DNA of 20,697 nt from Candidatus Woesearchaeota archaeon (GTDB lineage Archaea > Nanobdellota > Nanobdellia > Woesearchaeales > JACPBV01). The stretch spans positions 1-20,697 of the forward strand of contig JAHWIN010000060.1 of the NCBI GenBank assembly GCA_019322475.1. Reading direction: 5' to 3'. Below, piece by piece: positions 1 to 6,583 of this stretch. Position 1 is the stretch's first letter, and every line of letters begins with the position of its first letter. The notes under the pieces are model-generated. The model was not told the origin of the DNA, did not search any database, and saw only the letters and a list, made by a program, of their open reading frames with translations. The position numbers were made by a program, and so were the translations under genes.

Positions 1-557
1 AGCCCCGTACCTTTGGTATAAGGGGTCCCTGCGGTTGTTAGCTTATGTTAGCAATTGCAGGGTGCAATTACAGAGAGGGTCCGACTGTTTAACAAAAACT
101 TAACCTTCTGCTAGCCTGTAAAGGTGTGTATAGAAGGTGACGTCTGCCCAGTGCCTGTACTTTAAACTCCTGTTCAAGGGAGCTAAGAGCAGGTAAACGG
201 CGGGGGTAACTATAACTCTCTTAAGGTAACGAAATGCCTTGCCGTTTGATTGACGGCCCGCATGAATGGCGTAACGAGATCCTCATTGTCCCTAGCTAGA
301 ACTCTCCGAACTCTCCATTCTGGTGCGAAGGCCAGAGATCTTCAGTGGGACGTGAAGACCCCGTGAAACTTTACTGTAGGTTATTGTTGCTATGTGAGCT
401 TTGTTGCATAGTGTAGGTGGGAGTCGCTAAAGCTTGATTTTCGGATTAAGTGTAGACACCAATGTAACACCACCTTTCAAAATTTACGTAGCTAACTTCG
501 CAAGAAGAACAGCAATAGTTAGACAGTTTGGCTGGGGTGGCACACTGTTGAAAAGAT

Positions 558-587
558 TATAAGCATGCCAAATATGCTTAGCTTTAT
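558..587 (+). other. Likely 30-nt mini-intron (BHB type) in helix 81 of 23S
   Basis: The stem CACTGTTGA (543-551)/TCAACAGTG (589-597) normally closes a short loop. Here the loop carries about 30 extra bases. A BHB can be drawn: outer helix as above, 4-bp helix AAAG (552-555)/CTTT (582-585), bulges ATT (556-558) and ATA (586-588), and an inner 7-bp hairpin TAAGCAT/ATGCTTA behind one A-G mismatch. Rule-based cleavage removes 558-587 and gives TTGAAAAGATATCAA, matching the archaeal pattern TCGAAAAGATATCGA recalled from halophile 23S rRNA. A simple helix expansion kept in the mature rRNA is the alternative. Confidence 0.7.
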
Positions 588-794
588 ATCAACAGTGCCC
601 AACGGTTGGCTCAACTCGGTCAGAAATCGAGTGTAGAATGCAAGGGTAAAAGCCAGCCTGACTGGATTCATAATAAAATTGTATCCAGGATAGAAATATT
701 GGCCTAGCGAACCTCTATGTCCTCCTTGATGGGGGCTAGGGATGACTGAAAAGTTACTCCGGGGATAACAGAGTGGTCGCGCCTGAGAGCTCAT

Positions 795-880
795 ATTGGG
801 TTTTAAGGTTGCGAATGGAACTTAAGGTCGTTTTTTCACTTCCTGAAGTACTTAGCAATAGCCTTAAATCTCAAGAGTTT
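795..880 (+). other. 86-nt archaeal rRNA intron (BHB type) in helix 89 of 23S
   Basis: The conserved H89 loop (AGAG[C/T]TCATATCGAC) is split here. The flanks fold into a canonical bulge-helix-bulge. A 4-bp helix GCTC (789-792)/GAGT (875-878), closed by a G-T wobble, has 3-nt bulges ATA (793-795) and TTA (879-881). The inner helix is 796-808 with 862-874, including TTTAAGG/CCTTAAA. Standard splicing-endonuclease cuts, after the second base of each bulge, remove 795-880 and join CTCAT to ATCGACGG. That gives GAGAGCTCATATCGACGG, the normal archaeal sequence. The insertion has no open reading frame, so it encodes no homing endonuclease. Confidence 0.88.
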
Positions 881-1300
881 ATCGACGGCGCGTCTTGCTA
901 CATCGATGTCGGCTCTTCCTATCCTGGCTGTGCAGAAGCAGCCAAGGGTGTGGGTGTTCACCAATTAAAAGGGATCGTGAGCTGGGTTCAGAACGCTGTG
1001 AGGCAGTTTGTTTAATATCTACTGGAGATGTTGATATCTGAAAGGAAGAATCTTCTAGTACGAGAGGAACGAAGATTCGGAGCCTCTGGTGGACCTGTTA
1101 TCTAACAAGGTATGCAGGGCAGCTACGCTCTATATGGATAAGTGCTGAAAGCATCTAAGCACGAAGCTATCCTTAAAAAGAGATATCTTAGAACTCCCAT
1201 AAAACATGGGTTTGATGGAATTGATGTGTAAGTACCAAGCTTCGGCGAGGTATTCAGCATGCAATCTCCAAAAGTTCGTTAACTCTATGCATGGTTATCA

Positions 1301-1321
1301 TTTTTTTTCTTTTTTAATTTT
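1301..1321 (+). terminator. T-rich archaeal-type terminator after 23S rRNA
   Basis: A run of eight T followed by CTTTTTTAATTTT lies about 20-30 nt after the estimated 23S 3' end. Archaeal RNA polymerase commonly terminates at such oligo-T tracts without a hairpin. Confidence 0.55.
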
Positions 1322-1429
1322 CATTCACAATTTTTCAAGTAGCGTGAGCTGTATCTTCTTGATTTTAAGATTACAAAATAGACGGCCCACCAGATAAAAA
1401 CATCTCCTGATAAAGGTATATGCCTCATA

Positions 1430-1445
1430 GGGTTCTTATGAACCC
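1430..1445 (+). other. Perfect 6-bp hairpin in the 23S-S23 spacer
   Basis: GGGTTC (1430-1435) and GAACCC (1440-1445) form a perfect stem around the loop TTAT, between the rRNA terminator and the promoter of the four-helix-bundle gene. Its role is unknown; it could be a processing or termination structure. Confidence 0.4.
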
Positions 1446-1478
1446 CCCACTCAGATATTATCTATCAATTGCCAACAA

Positions 1479-1487
1479 TTATTTAAA
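1479..1487 (+). promoter_or_regulatory. TATA-like promoter of the four-helix-bundle gene
   Basis: TTATTTAAA is centred about 27 nt before ATG 1510, the spacing of leaderless archaeal transcripts. It supports separate transcription from the rRNA and supports the 1510 start. Confidence 0.5.
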
Positions 1488-1509
1488 CAAAGAAAGCCTA
1501 CCGAAAAGT

Positions 1510-1914
1510 ATGGCCCGGCTTTACAAGAATATGGAGATCTTCAGGCTAGGCTATGGCCTTGCTATAGACATACATAAGATGCTTGATAAGTTTCCTGAAA
1601 AGGAGAAAGACAACATAATCTCGCAGACAAGGAGGTCTGCTACATCAATACCCCTAAATATAGCTGAAGGAAGCGCAAAAAAGTCTTATAAGGAATTTCT
1701 CAAATACCTAAGCCATGCATACGGCTCTGCAAAGGAGCTGGATGTTCTTCTCTCAATGTCAAAAGACCTTAACTATATAACAGAGGAGGAATATTCTTCC
1801 CTTTTTAAGAAGCTGGATAAGCTGATGGCCAAGCTGTTTGCTTTTATGGGCAATATTGAGTCCAGATTTGAGGACAAAAAAAGATTTTTTACAAGGTTTA
1901 AGGAGCATGCCTGA
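1510..1914 (+). CDS. Four helix bundle protein, 23S rRNA intervening-sequence (S23) family
   Basis: The 134-residue protein begins MARLYKNMEIFRLGYGLA. It carries the family hallmarks: an R-x-S-A-T-S-I-P-x-N-I-A-E-G block, then K-x-F-L-x-x-L...A-x-G-S-A-K-E-L, and four amphipathic helices. Family members are about 115-130 residues; the extra C-terminal residues are basic (KKRFFTRFKEHA). The frame is open back to ATG 1420, but ATG 1510 was chosen because the family starts there and a TATA box lies 27 nt upstream. In bacteria such as Leptospira and Coxiella, relatives are encoded inside intervening sequences of 23S rRNA. Their biochemical role is unproven, although RNA binding has been proposed. 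Here the gene sits just downstream of an interrupted 23S gene on the same strand. Family assignment is confident; function is not. Confidence 0.85.
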   Translation: MARLYKNMEIFRLGYGLAIDIHKMLDKFPEKEKDNIISQTRRSATSIPLNIAEGSAKKSYKEFLKYLSHAYGSAKELDVLLSMSKDLNYITEEEYSSLFKKLDKLMAKLFAFMGNIESRFEDKKRFFTRFKEHA

Positions 1915-1940
1915 GTTCAAGAAGGATTGGGTGATAGTTT

Positions 1941-1949
1941 TTTATAAAA
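1941..1949 (+). promoter_or_regulatory. TATA-like promoter of kae1
   Basis: TTTATAAAA is centred about 25 nt before ATG 1970, consistent with a leaderless mRNA. No Shine-Dalgarno sequence is visible. Confidence 0.5.
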
Positions 1950-1969
1950 CAACAGATTAATATCAAAAA

Positions 1970-2953
1970 ATGATCTGCTTAGGGATAGAAAGCACAGCGC
2001 ACACGTTCGGCGTAGGAATTGTAGATGATAAGGGAAAAATCCTGGCTAATGTTAAAGACAGCTATACAACCAAAAAAGGAGGAATCCACCCGACTGAAGC
2101 AAAAGAGCACCATATCCGGGTAAGCGATCAGGTTATCTATGATGCCTTAGACTTTGCTGGAATCTCTCTTGAGAATATTGGCCTGATAAGCTTTTCACAG
2201 GGGCCTGGTCTTGCTCCATGCCTTGTGGCTGGTATGGAAAAAGCGAAAGAGCTAGCCAATAAGATAAAAAAACCAATAATAGGGGTAAATCATTGCATAG
2301 CCCACTTAGAGATAGGGAGGCTGCTTACAAGATGCAGGGATCCTGTCCTTCTTTATGTTTCTGGTGCAAATACGCAGATTATCGCCTATGAGGGAGGCAA
2401 ATACAGGATATTCGGAGAAACCCTGGACAATGGAACAGGGAACTTCCTTGACGGGTTTGCCCGGCATATCGGATTAGGTTTTCCGGGAGGCCCTAAGATA
2501 TATGAGCTTGCACTCAAAGGAAAAAGATTTATCGAGCTGCCTTATGTCGTAAAAGGGATGGACCTTAGCTTTGGAGGCCTGCAGACAAACCTCAAGCAGA
2601 AATATGATTGCAGAAAATACAAGGTAGAGGATTTGTGCTATAGCTGCCAGGAGACAGCCTTTGCAATGCTGGTGGAGGTCGCTGAAAGGGCTATTGCCCA
2701 TTGCGAAAAAAAAGAGCTCCTATTGGGGGGAGGGGTAGCGTGCAACCTAAGGCTGCAGGAGATGTGCAAAAAGATGTGCTCTGAAAGGGGGGCCAGATGC
2801 TTTATACCCCCTAACCAGGTTATGGTAGATAATGGGGCTCAGATTGCACATCTTGGGATGATAGAATTCAAGGCAGGTGTAAAAACTAAAACAGAAGAAC
2901 TTGATATAAAGCCTTATGAGCGCACAGATGATGTAAAAGTCATATGGAGATGA
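1970..2953 (+). CDS. kae1: tRNA N6-adenosine threonylcarbamoyltransferase Kae1 (KEOPS catalytic subunit)
   Basis: Kae1/TsaD/OSGEP transfers the threonylcarbamoyl group from TC-AMP to A37 of ANN-decoding tRNAs, making t6A. The 327 residues match archaeal and eukaryotic Kae1 in length. Visible features are the N-terminal ASKHA fold (CLGIESTAHTFGVGI), the Y-T-T-x-x-G-G-I-H-P segment, metal-binding H108 and H112 in NHCIAHLEIGR, SGANTQI (131-137), the D-N-G-T-G-N-F-L-D nucleotide-binding segment (~153-161), GGGVACN (253-259) and metal ligand D287 in MVDNGAQIAHLG. There is no Bud32 kinase fusion, and no Bud32, Cgi121 or Pcc1 gene in the window, so partners must lie elsewhere. The stop codon directly abuts the stop of the convergent zinc-ribbon gene. 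It appears complete and functional. Confidence 0.97.
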   Translation: MICLGIESTAHTFGVGIVDDKGKILANVKDSYTTKKGGIHPTEAKEHHIRVSDQVIYDALDFAGISLENIGLISFSQGPGLAPCLVAGMEKAKELANKIKKPIIGVNHCIAHLEIGRLLTRCRDPVLLYVSGANTQIIAYEGGKYRIFGETLDNGTGNFLDGFARHIGLGFPGGPKIYELALKGKRFIELPYVVKGMDLSFGGLQTNLKQKYDCRKYKVEDLCYSCQETAFAMLVEVAERAIAHCEKKELLLGGGVACNLRLQEMCKKMCSERGARCFIPPNQVMVDNGAQIAHLGMIEFKAGVKTKTEELDIKPYERTDDVKVIWR

Positions 2954-3175
2954 TTACTTCAGGGAAGCCTTGTATTTCCTCATCTGATCCGGGCTTAACT
3001 TGGAGAATATGGCTGCACAATCACGGCAGATCAGCTCATCTCTTGTCTTACTGTAGAATATATTTGTGGAAGCGCATTCAGGGCAGAATTTTAGAGCAGA
3101 TAAGTCTATCTTCATTTCTTTTGCAGCTTTAGACTTTCTTTTGCCCTTTACTGATACTTTTTTTCTTTCTGCCAT
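2954..3175 (-). CDS. Small TFIIB-type zinc-ribbon protein
   Basis: The 73-residue protein has a very basic N-terminus (MAERKKVSVKGKRKSKAAKE) and one zinc ribbon, C-P-E-C-x15-C-R-D-C (about residues 31-53). This is the spacing and flavour of the TFIIB/TFB N-terminal ribbon, which contacts RNA polymerase. The cyclin folds of TFB are absent, so it is not a full TFB. The basic tail suggests nucleic-acid or ribosome binding (inference). ATG 3175 is supported by an upstream GGGG and a TATA-like box at 3196-3206 (minus strand). It ends exactly where kae1 ends and lies downstream of lonB with its own promoter in the 56-nt gap. Confidence 0.72.
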   Translation of the reverse strand: MAERKKVSVKGKRKSKAAKEMKIDLSALKFCPECASTNIFYSKTRDELICRDCAAIFSKLSPDQMRKYKASLK

Positions 3176-3195
3176 AATAACCCCATATCATTATT

Positions 3196-3206
3196 CTTTT
3201 TATAAA
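3196..3206 (-). promoter_or_regulatory. TATA-like promoter of the zinc-ribbon gene
   Basis: Read on the minus strand, TTTATAAAAAG lies about 26 nt before the ATG at 3175, inside the lonB-zinc-ribbon gap. Confidence 0.45.
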
Positions 3207-3231
3207 CATTATGTTTTTATCCTAACAAATA

Positions 3232-5100
3232 TCAACTCCTCATAATCCTTTTCAGGGTATCTCCTTTTCCAGCCCATACCAAAGCCTCCTTAAGGACATC
3301 CTTTATGTGCTCTACAGGGATTATCTTGATATCCTTAAGCTTAGCGGGGTCAATTATTATGTCCTTCATGTTTGACTTTGGCACTATCGCCCTTTTTATC
3401 CCTGCCTCTATAACTGCCTCTACCTTTGAAGAAACTCCGCCTATAGGCAAAACATCGCCTCTTACAGAAAGGCTGCCTGTCATGGCAGTATCCTGCCGTA
3501 TAGGTATGTCCTTAAAGGCAGATATCACTGAAGTTGCCACAGCGATAGAAGCTGAATCTCCTTCTACACCTTCATAGGTCTGAAGAAACTGAACATAGAT
3601 ATCATATTTTTCCTTCAGGTCTTCTCCAAAGTACTTCTTTATTATGGCAGAGACGTTCTTTATAGCCTCTTTTGCTATGTCCCCTAACTTGCCTGTGGCT
3701 ATTATCTCTTTTTCTTTTCCTCCCAAGGTTACCTGGGATTCTATGGGCAGGATTATACCTGAGTATGCATCTTCACCACCCATAACAGCCAACCCATTTA
3801 CCCTTCCTACCCTGTTTCCTGAGGTTACAATTACCTCATATTCCTTTTTTCTCTCTATGTATTTGTCTGCTATCTGTTTTTCCAGTGTCCTTGCAATCTT
3901 TTTTGCATCCTGTATGTGCTTCTTATCTACGAGATTAGAACCTTTTTCCTTAGCCAAGTCTCCGGCTGCCCTTATAAGGCCTCCAAGCTCCCTAAGCCTC
4001 AATGTCAGGTGCCCTTTCCTATTGGCCATCTTTCTTGCCTCTTCCAGAATCTCTATGACTGCTTCCCTGGAGAAATGAGGTATCTTCTTATCCTTAACTA
4101 CCTCCTGTGCAACAAACATAGCGATCTTGTTCCTATTTTCCCCTGTATCAGGCATGGTATCATTCATGTAGACCTCATAGCCATAGCCCCTTATCCTGGA
4201 TCGCAATGCCGGGTGCATCTTCTTTATGGTCTCTAAGTTTCCTGCTGCCACAAGGATAAAATCACAGGGTACCGGCTCTGTCCTTACCATGGCCCCTGCC
4301 GACCTTTCTGACTGGCCTGTTATTGCAAATCTTTTCTCCTGGATAGCTGAAAGGAGCTCCTGCTGGGTATAAGGCTGAAGCGTAGCTATCTCATCAAGAA
4401 ACAAGACTCCAAGATGAGACTTATGGATCATTCCTGCAACTACCCTCTCATGAGCAGGTGTTCCGAGGCCTCCTGACTGGAAAGGGTCATGAAGAACATC
4501 TCCAAGGAGAGCTCCTGCATGAGCCCCTGTAGCATCATTAAAAGGCGCCTGTTTTTTCCTAAAATTATCCACTATAAGCTTAGGCGCCCTTACCTGAGGG
4601 GAGGCCATCCTTTTTCCGATGTTCAGAAATATTACAAAAGCCCCTAAAAAGACCATGCCTCCAAGGAAAAAAGCTGCAAACATTATATCTGACTGGTAAT
4701 GCTTCCTTGCCCACCAGGGGACTATCATAGAGATTATGACCAGGATAAAAAGGATGATATTCTGGTTCTTGAACATCCCCATCGACTGTATCTTTGCCTT
4801 TGCAACCAGGTCACGTCCCTGCCCTGCAGGAACCGTCCTTATCAGAGGGGTATTCTCATCATTAGGATTAGGGAATGCAAGTGTGTCTTCCAGTTTTCCC
4901 TTAGGCAAGAGCTCTGCCAGGCCAACACCAAGCATGGATTTCCCTGTTCCCGGCTGCCCTATCAGAAGGACATGCCTTCTCTGCTTGGCAGATTTCTTCA
5001 TAATTTCGACCGCTTCATCCTGGCCTATAACCTGATCGATGAGGTTTTTAGGAACTTTTATGTCCGCTGTTGACTTGAATTTAAGTGAAGGCATATCCAT
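3232..5100 (-). CDS. lonB: Membrane-anchored ATP-dependent Lon protease, archaeal LonB type
   Basis: The 622-residue protein matches archaeal LonB, which degrades misfolded and regulatory proteins from the cytoplasmic face of the membrane. Walker A is GQPGTGKS (48-55). Two membrane helices (~113-130 and ~138-161) are inserted in the AAA+ domain before Walker B (GVLFLDEIA, ~231-239), the arrangement that separates LonB from bacterial LonA. Sensor-1 N288 is in AAGN, followed by R-S-R-I-R-G (~300-305). The C-terminal protease domain has the Ser-Lys dyad: S516 in EGDSASIA and K559 in GGVSSKVEA. There is no LonA N-terminal domain. The start at 5100 (or Met3) follows a TATA-like TTTAAAAATA with little or no leader. 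It is divergent from the TGS GTPase. Archaea lack FtsH, so LonB is usually the main membrane protease. Confidence 0.97.
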   Translation of the reverse strand: MDMPSLKFKSTADIKVPKNLIDQVIGQDEAVEIMKKSAKQRRHVLLIGQPGTGKSMLGVGLAELLPKGKLEDTLAFPNPNDENTPLIRTVPAGQGRDLVAKAKIQSMGMFKNQNIILFILVIISMIVPWWARKHYQSDIMFAAFFLGGMVFLGAFVIFLNIGKRMASPQVRAPKLIVDNFRKKQAPFNDATGAHAGALLGDVLHDPFQSGGLGTPAHERVVAGMIHKSHLGVLFLDEIATLQPYTQQELLSAIQEKRFAITGQSERSAGAMVRTEPVPCDFILVAAGNLETIKKMHPALRSRIRGYGYEVYMNDTMPDTGENRNKIAMFVAQEVVKDKKIPHFSREAVIEILEEARKMANRKGHLTLRLRELGGLIRAAGDLAKEKGSNLVDKKHIQDAKKIARTLEKQIADKYIERKKEYEVIVTSGNRVGRVNGLAVMGGEDAYSGIILPIESQVTLGGKEKEIIATGKLGDIAKEAIKNVSAIIKKYFGEDLKEKYDIYVQFLQTYEGVEGDSASIAVATSVISAFKDIPIRQDTAMTGSLSVRGDVLPIGGVSSKVEAVIEAGIKRAIVPKSNMKDIIIDPAKLKDIKIIPVEHIKDVLKEALVWAGKGDTLKRIMRS

Positions 5101-5114
5101 AACAAAATATATGG

Positions 5115-5124
5115 ATATTTTTAA
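5115..5124 (-). promoter_or_regulatory. TATA-like promoter of lonB
   Basis: On the minus strand TTTAAAAATA lies about 20-25 nt before the lonB start codon. That spacing would favour Met1 or Met3 as a leaderless start. Confidence 0.45.
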
Positions 5125-5203
5125 AGGTTGTGTTTAAACGGCAAAGGAAGCTATGAAAAAATATCCTCTTGTACGTGCCTTGTTAAATATCATAAAAAAG
5201 GGT

Positions 5204-5226
5204 GTTGGGCTTCTATGGGGCTCAAC
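5204..5226 (+). other. 7-bp hairpin upstream of the GTPase promoter
   Basis: GTTGGGC (5204-5210) pairs with GCTCAAC (5220-5226), with one G-U, in the lonB-GTPase divergent spacer. It is followed by an A-rich/T-rich stretch. It may be a terminator-like or small-RNA structure. No function is assigned. Confidence 0.3.
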
Positions 5227-5233
5227 AACAAAA

Positions 5234-5244
5234 AAATTTTTAAA
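5234..5244 (+). promoter_or_regulatory. TATA-like promoter of the TGS GTPase
   Basis: AATTTTTAAAT lies about 65 nt before ATG 5306. This leaves a leader of roughly 35-45 nt that holds a GAAGGTG ribosome-binding sequence, unlike the leaderless neighbours. Confidence 0.4.
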
Positions 5245-5305
5245 TGATTCGTGAGCTATTAACCCTTTGATGATCCTATGACCAAGAATAGAAGAAGGTG
5301 CAAAT

Positions 5306-6283
5306 ATGCCCACTAATGTAGGCGCAGAGTATGTAACTGCAGAGATGGAATATTCTCATGCGTCTACTGTTGATGAGAAGATAAAAGCGCTTCAAAAGAT
5401 GTATGCGACGGTTCCAAAGCATAAAGGGACTGAGCACCTCCGCCAGGAGATAAAGACAAAGATCGCGAAGCTGAAAGAAAAGAAGCAGAAACAGCTGGAG
5501 AAAAAATCCAAAGGGAAATCATTCTCTATAAAAAAAGAGGGTGCAGCTACCATATGCATTATAGGTCCACCAAATTCCGGAAAAAGCCTGCTCCTTAACA
5601 AGCTGACAAACTCGAAGGCCAAGGTTGCGGAGTATGGCTTTACGACAAAAAGGCCAGAGATAGGGATAATGAAATACAAAGGGCTGAAGCTGCAGACAAT
5701 AGAAGTGCCCTCAATATTTGAAGGCTATTCAGAAAGCGAAAGAGGACCACAATTCTTGTCCATAATAAGGCAGGCTGACCTTGCTGTTATCGTAACTGAC
5801 AGAAGCGACATCGATTTTCTTTTCAGGGAGATGGACAATGCAAACATAGCCCTAAAGGAAGACCTATACGGAAAAGACGAATCGTGGGTTTCCCTGAGTT
5901 CCCTAATCGTGATAAACAAGAAGGATATCATAGACAGCAACAAGGTATTTCAAGACCTATGCAAGTACTATAAGATCGACCGCATCGAGATATCTGCATT
6001 TGATGAGGAGGATATAAAAAAACTCAAAGATGAGCTATGGAAAAACCTTAACCTGATAAAGGTCTATACCAAAGAGCCGGGGAAAAAAGCAAAAAAGGAC
6101 GAGCCCATATGCCTAAAAAAAGGTGCAGTAATAGAAGACATGGCAGTGCATATCCATAAGGACTTCATAAAAAAGTTCAGGTTTGCCAGGGTATGGGGCA
6201 GCTCGGCAAAGTTCAACGCCCAGATGTGCGGATTGAGGCACAGGCTAAAGGACGAGGATATCGTCGAGGTTCATCTGAAATAG
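5306..6283 (+). CDS. DRG/Obg-like GTPase with C-terminal TGS domain
   Basis: The 325-residue protein has the DRG (developmentally regulated GTP-binding) layout. A lysine-rich N-terminal helical region (~22-78) is followed by a G domain with G1 GPPNSGKS (87-94), G2 threonines in GFTTKRPEIG (~111-120), G4 NKKD (204-207) and G5 SAFDEED (~230-236). A TGS domain follows (~250-325) ending KDEDIVEVHLK. DRG proteins bind translating ribosomes and help with stalled elongation. The G3 motif, D-L-P-G in relatives, reads E-V-P-S (133-136) inside TIEVPSIFEG, so the Mg-water coordinating Asp and switch-II Gly are replaced. GTP binding is likely; the hydrolysis mechanism may differ. The start is set by ATG 5306 with GAAGGTG a few bases before it. 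It is somewhat shorter than typical DRG (~365 residues). Confidence 0.88.
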   Translation: MPTNVGAEYVTAEMEYSHASTVDEKIKALQKMYATVPKHKGTEHLRQEIKTKIAKLKEKKQKQLEKKSKGKSFSIKKEGAATICIIGPPNSGKSLLLNKLTNSKAKVAEYGFTTKRPEIGIMKYKGLKLQTIEVPSIFEGYSESERGPQFLSIIRQADLAVIVTDRSDIDFLFREMDNANIALKEDLYGKDESWVSLSSLIVINKKDIIDSNKVFQDLCKYYKIDRIEISAFDEEDIKKLKDELWKNLNLIKVYTKEPGKKAKKDEPICLKKGAVIEDMAVHIHKDFIKKFRFARVWGSSAKFNAQMCGLRHRLKDEDIVEVHLK

Positions 6284-6344
6284 CAATATAGAAATGTTTT
6301 GATTAGCTGAATAAATTTTTGCTTTTCACGTAGGTATTAAGCTT

Positions 6345-6528
6345 CGACTGAGAGGTTGTTGCCAAAACTCTCCTTTCAGTCGGGAGGTCATCGGGTTCGG
6401 CTCTTAATCTTATTTTTTGATTGCCGACATCCCCCGACTGGGGAAACCCCCCTGTCGACTAAAAAATGAAATAGCAGGAGCCTCACGAATTGATGACCCC
6501 CATCATTTTGGCAACAACCTCGACTGAG
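6345..6528. mobile_element. MITE-like insertion, 168 bp, with 8-bp target duplication
   Basis: Perfect 15-bp terminal inverted repeats AGGTTGTTGCCAAAA (6353-6367) and its complement (6506-6520) bound a 168-bp element. It is flanked by the direct repeat CGACTGAG (6345-6352 and 6521-6528), as expected of an 8-bp target-site duplication. Inside are further imperfect inverted repeats: GGTCATC/GATGACC, CAGTCGGG (6377-6384)/CCCGACTG (6433-6440), TTTTTT/AAAAAA, CGACA/TGTCG and GGGG-AAA-CCCC. The whole element could therefore fold into one long hairpin. There is no transposase, so it would have to be mobilised in trans. An 8-bp duplication fits several IS families (IS6 and IS1595 among them); the family cannot be assigned from this sequence alone. 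It fills most of the 300-nt gap between the GTPase and the next gene. Confidence 0.85.
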
Positions 6529-6550
6529 CTTAATATATACCTTTTCACGA

Positions 6551-6564
6551 TATATTTTTAAATA
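6551..6564 (+). promoter_or_regulatory. TATA-like promoter of the 89-aa protein
   Basis: TATATTTTTAAATA is centred about 27 nt before ATG 6584 and lies just outside the MITE-like element, 22 bp beyond its right target duplication. The insertion therefore sits immediately upstream of a core promoter. Confidence 0.5.
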
Positions 6565-6583
6565 AGCTAATCTTTCAATAAGC

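Larger units (their letters stand above)
1..1280 (+). rRNA. rrl: 23S ribosomal RNA, 3' part (5' end outside the window)
   Basis: This is the 3' portion of an archaeal large-subunit rRNA. Landmarks include the GTAACTATAAC...TTAAGGTAACGAAAT block (~207-237), GAAGACCCCGTGAAACTTTACTG (~353-376), the P-loop region TGGCTGGGGTGG (~529-540), CCGGGGATAACAGAG of the peptidyl-transferase centre (~759-773), ATCGATGTCGGCTC (~902-915) and the sarcin-ricin loop AGTACGAGAGGAAC (~1057-1070). Two insertions absent from normal 23S rRNA interrupt it, at 558-587 and 795-880, and are annotated separately. The mature 3' end is estimated at 1270-1290 from the last conserved helix; it cannot be fixed because the pairing 5' end is missing. 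No 5S rRNA or tRNA follows. Confidence 0.97.

Noticed and set aside
519..1015. Open frames of 80-91 codons within the 23S rRNA region (519-794 minus, 773-1015 plus)
   Set aside because: They overlap conserved rRNA on both strands and have no protein-like composition. The second also runs through the intron boundaries.
1206..1397. 63-codon frame across the 23S 3' end and terminator
   Set aside because: It begins inside the last rRNA helices and translates the T-tract as Phe/Leu-rich sequence; a chance frame.
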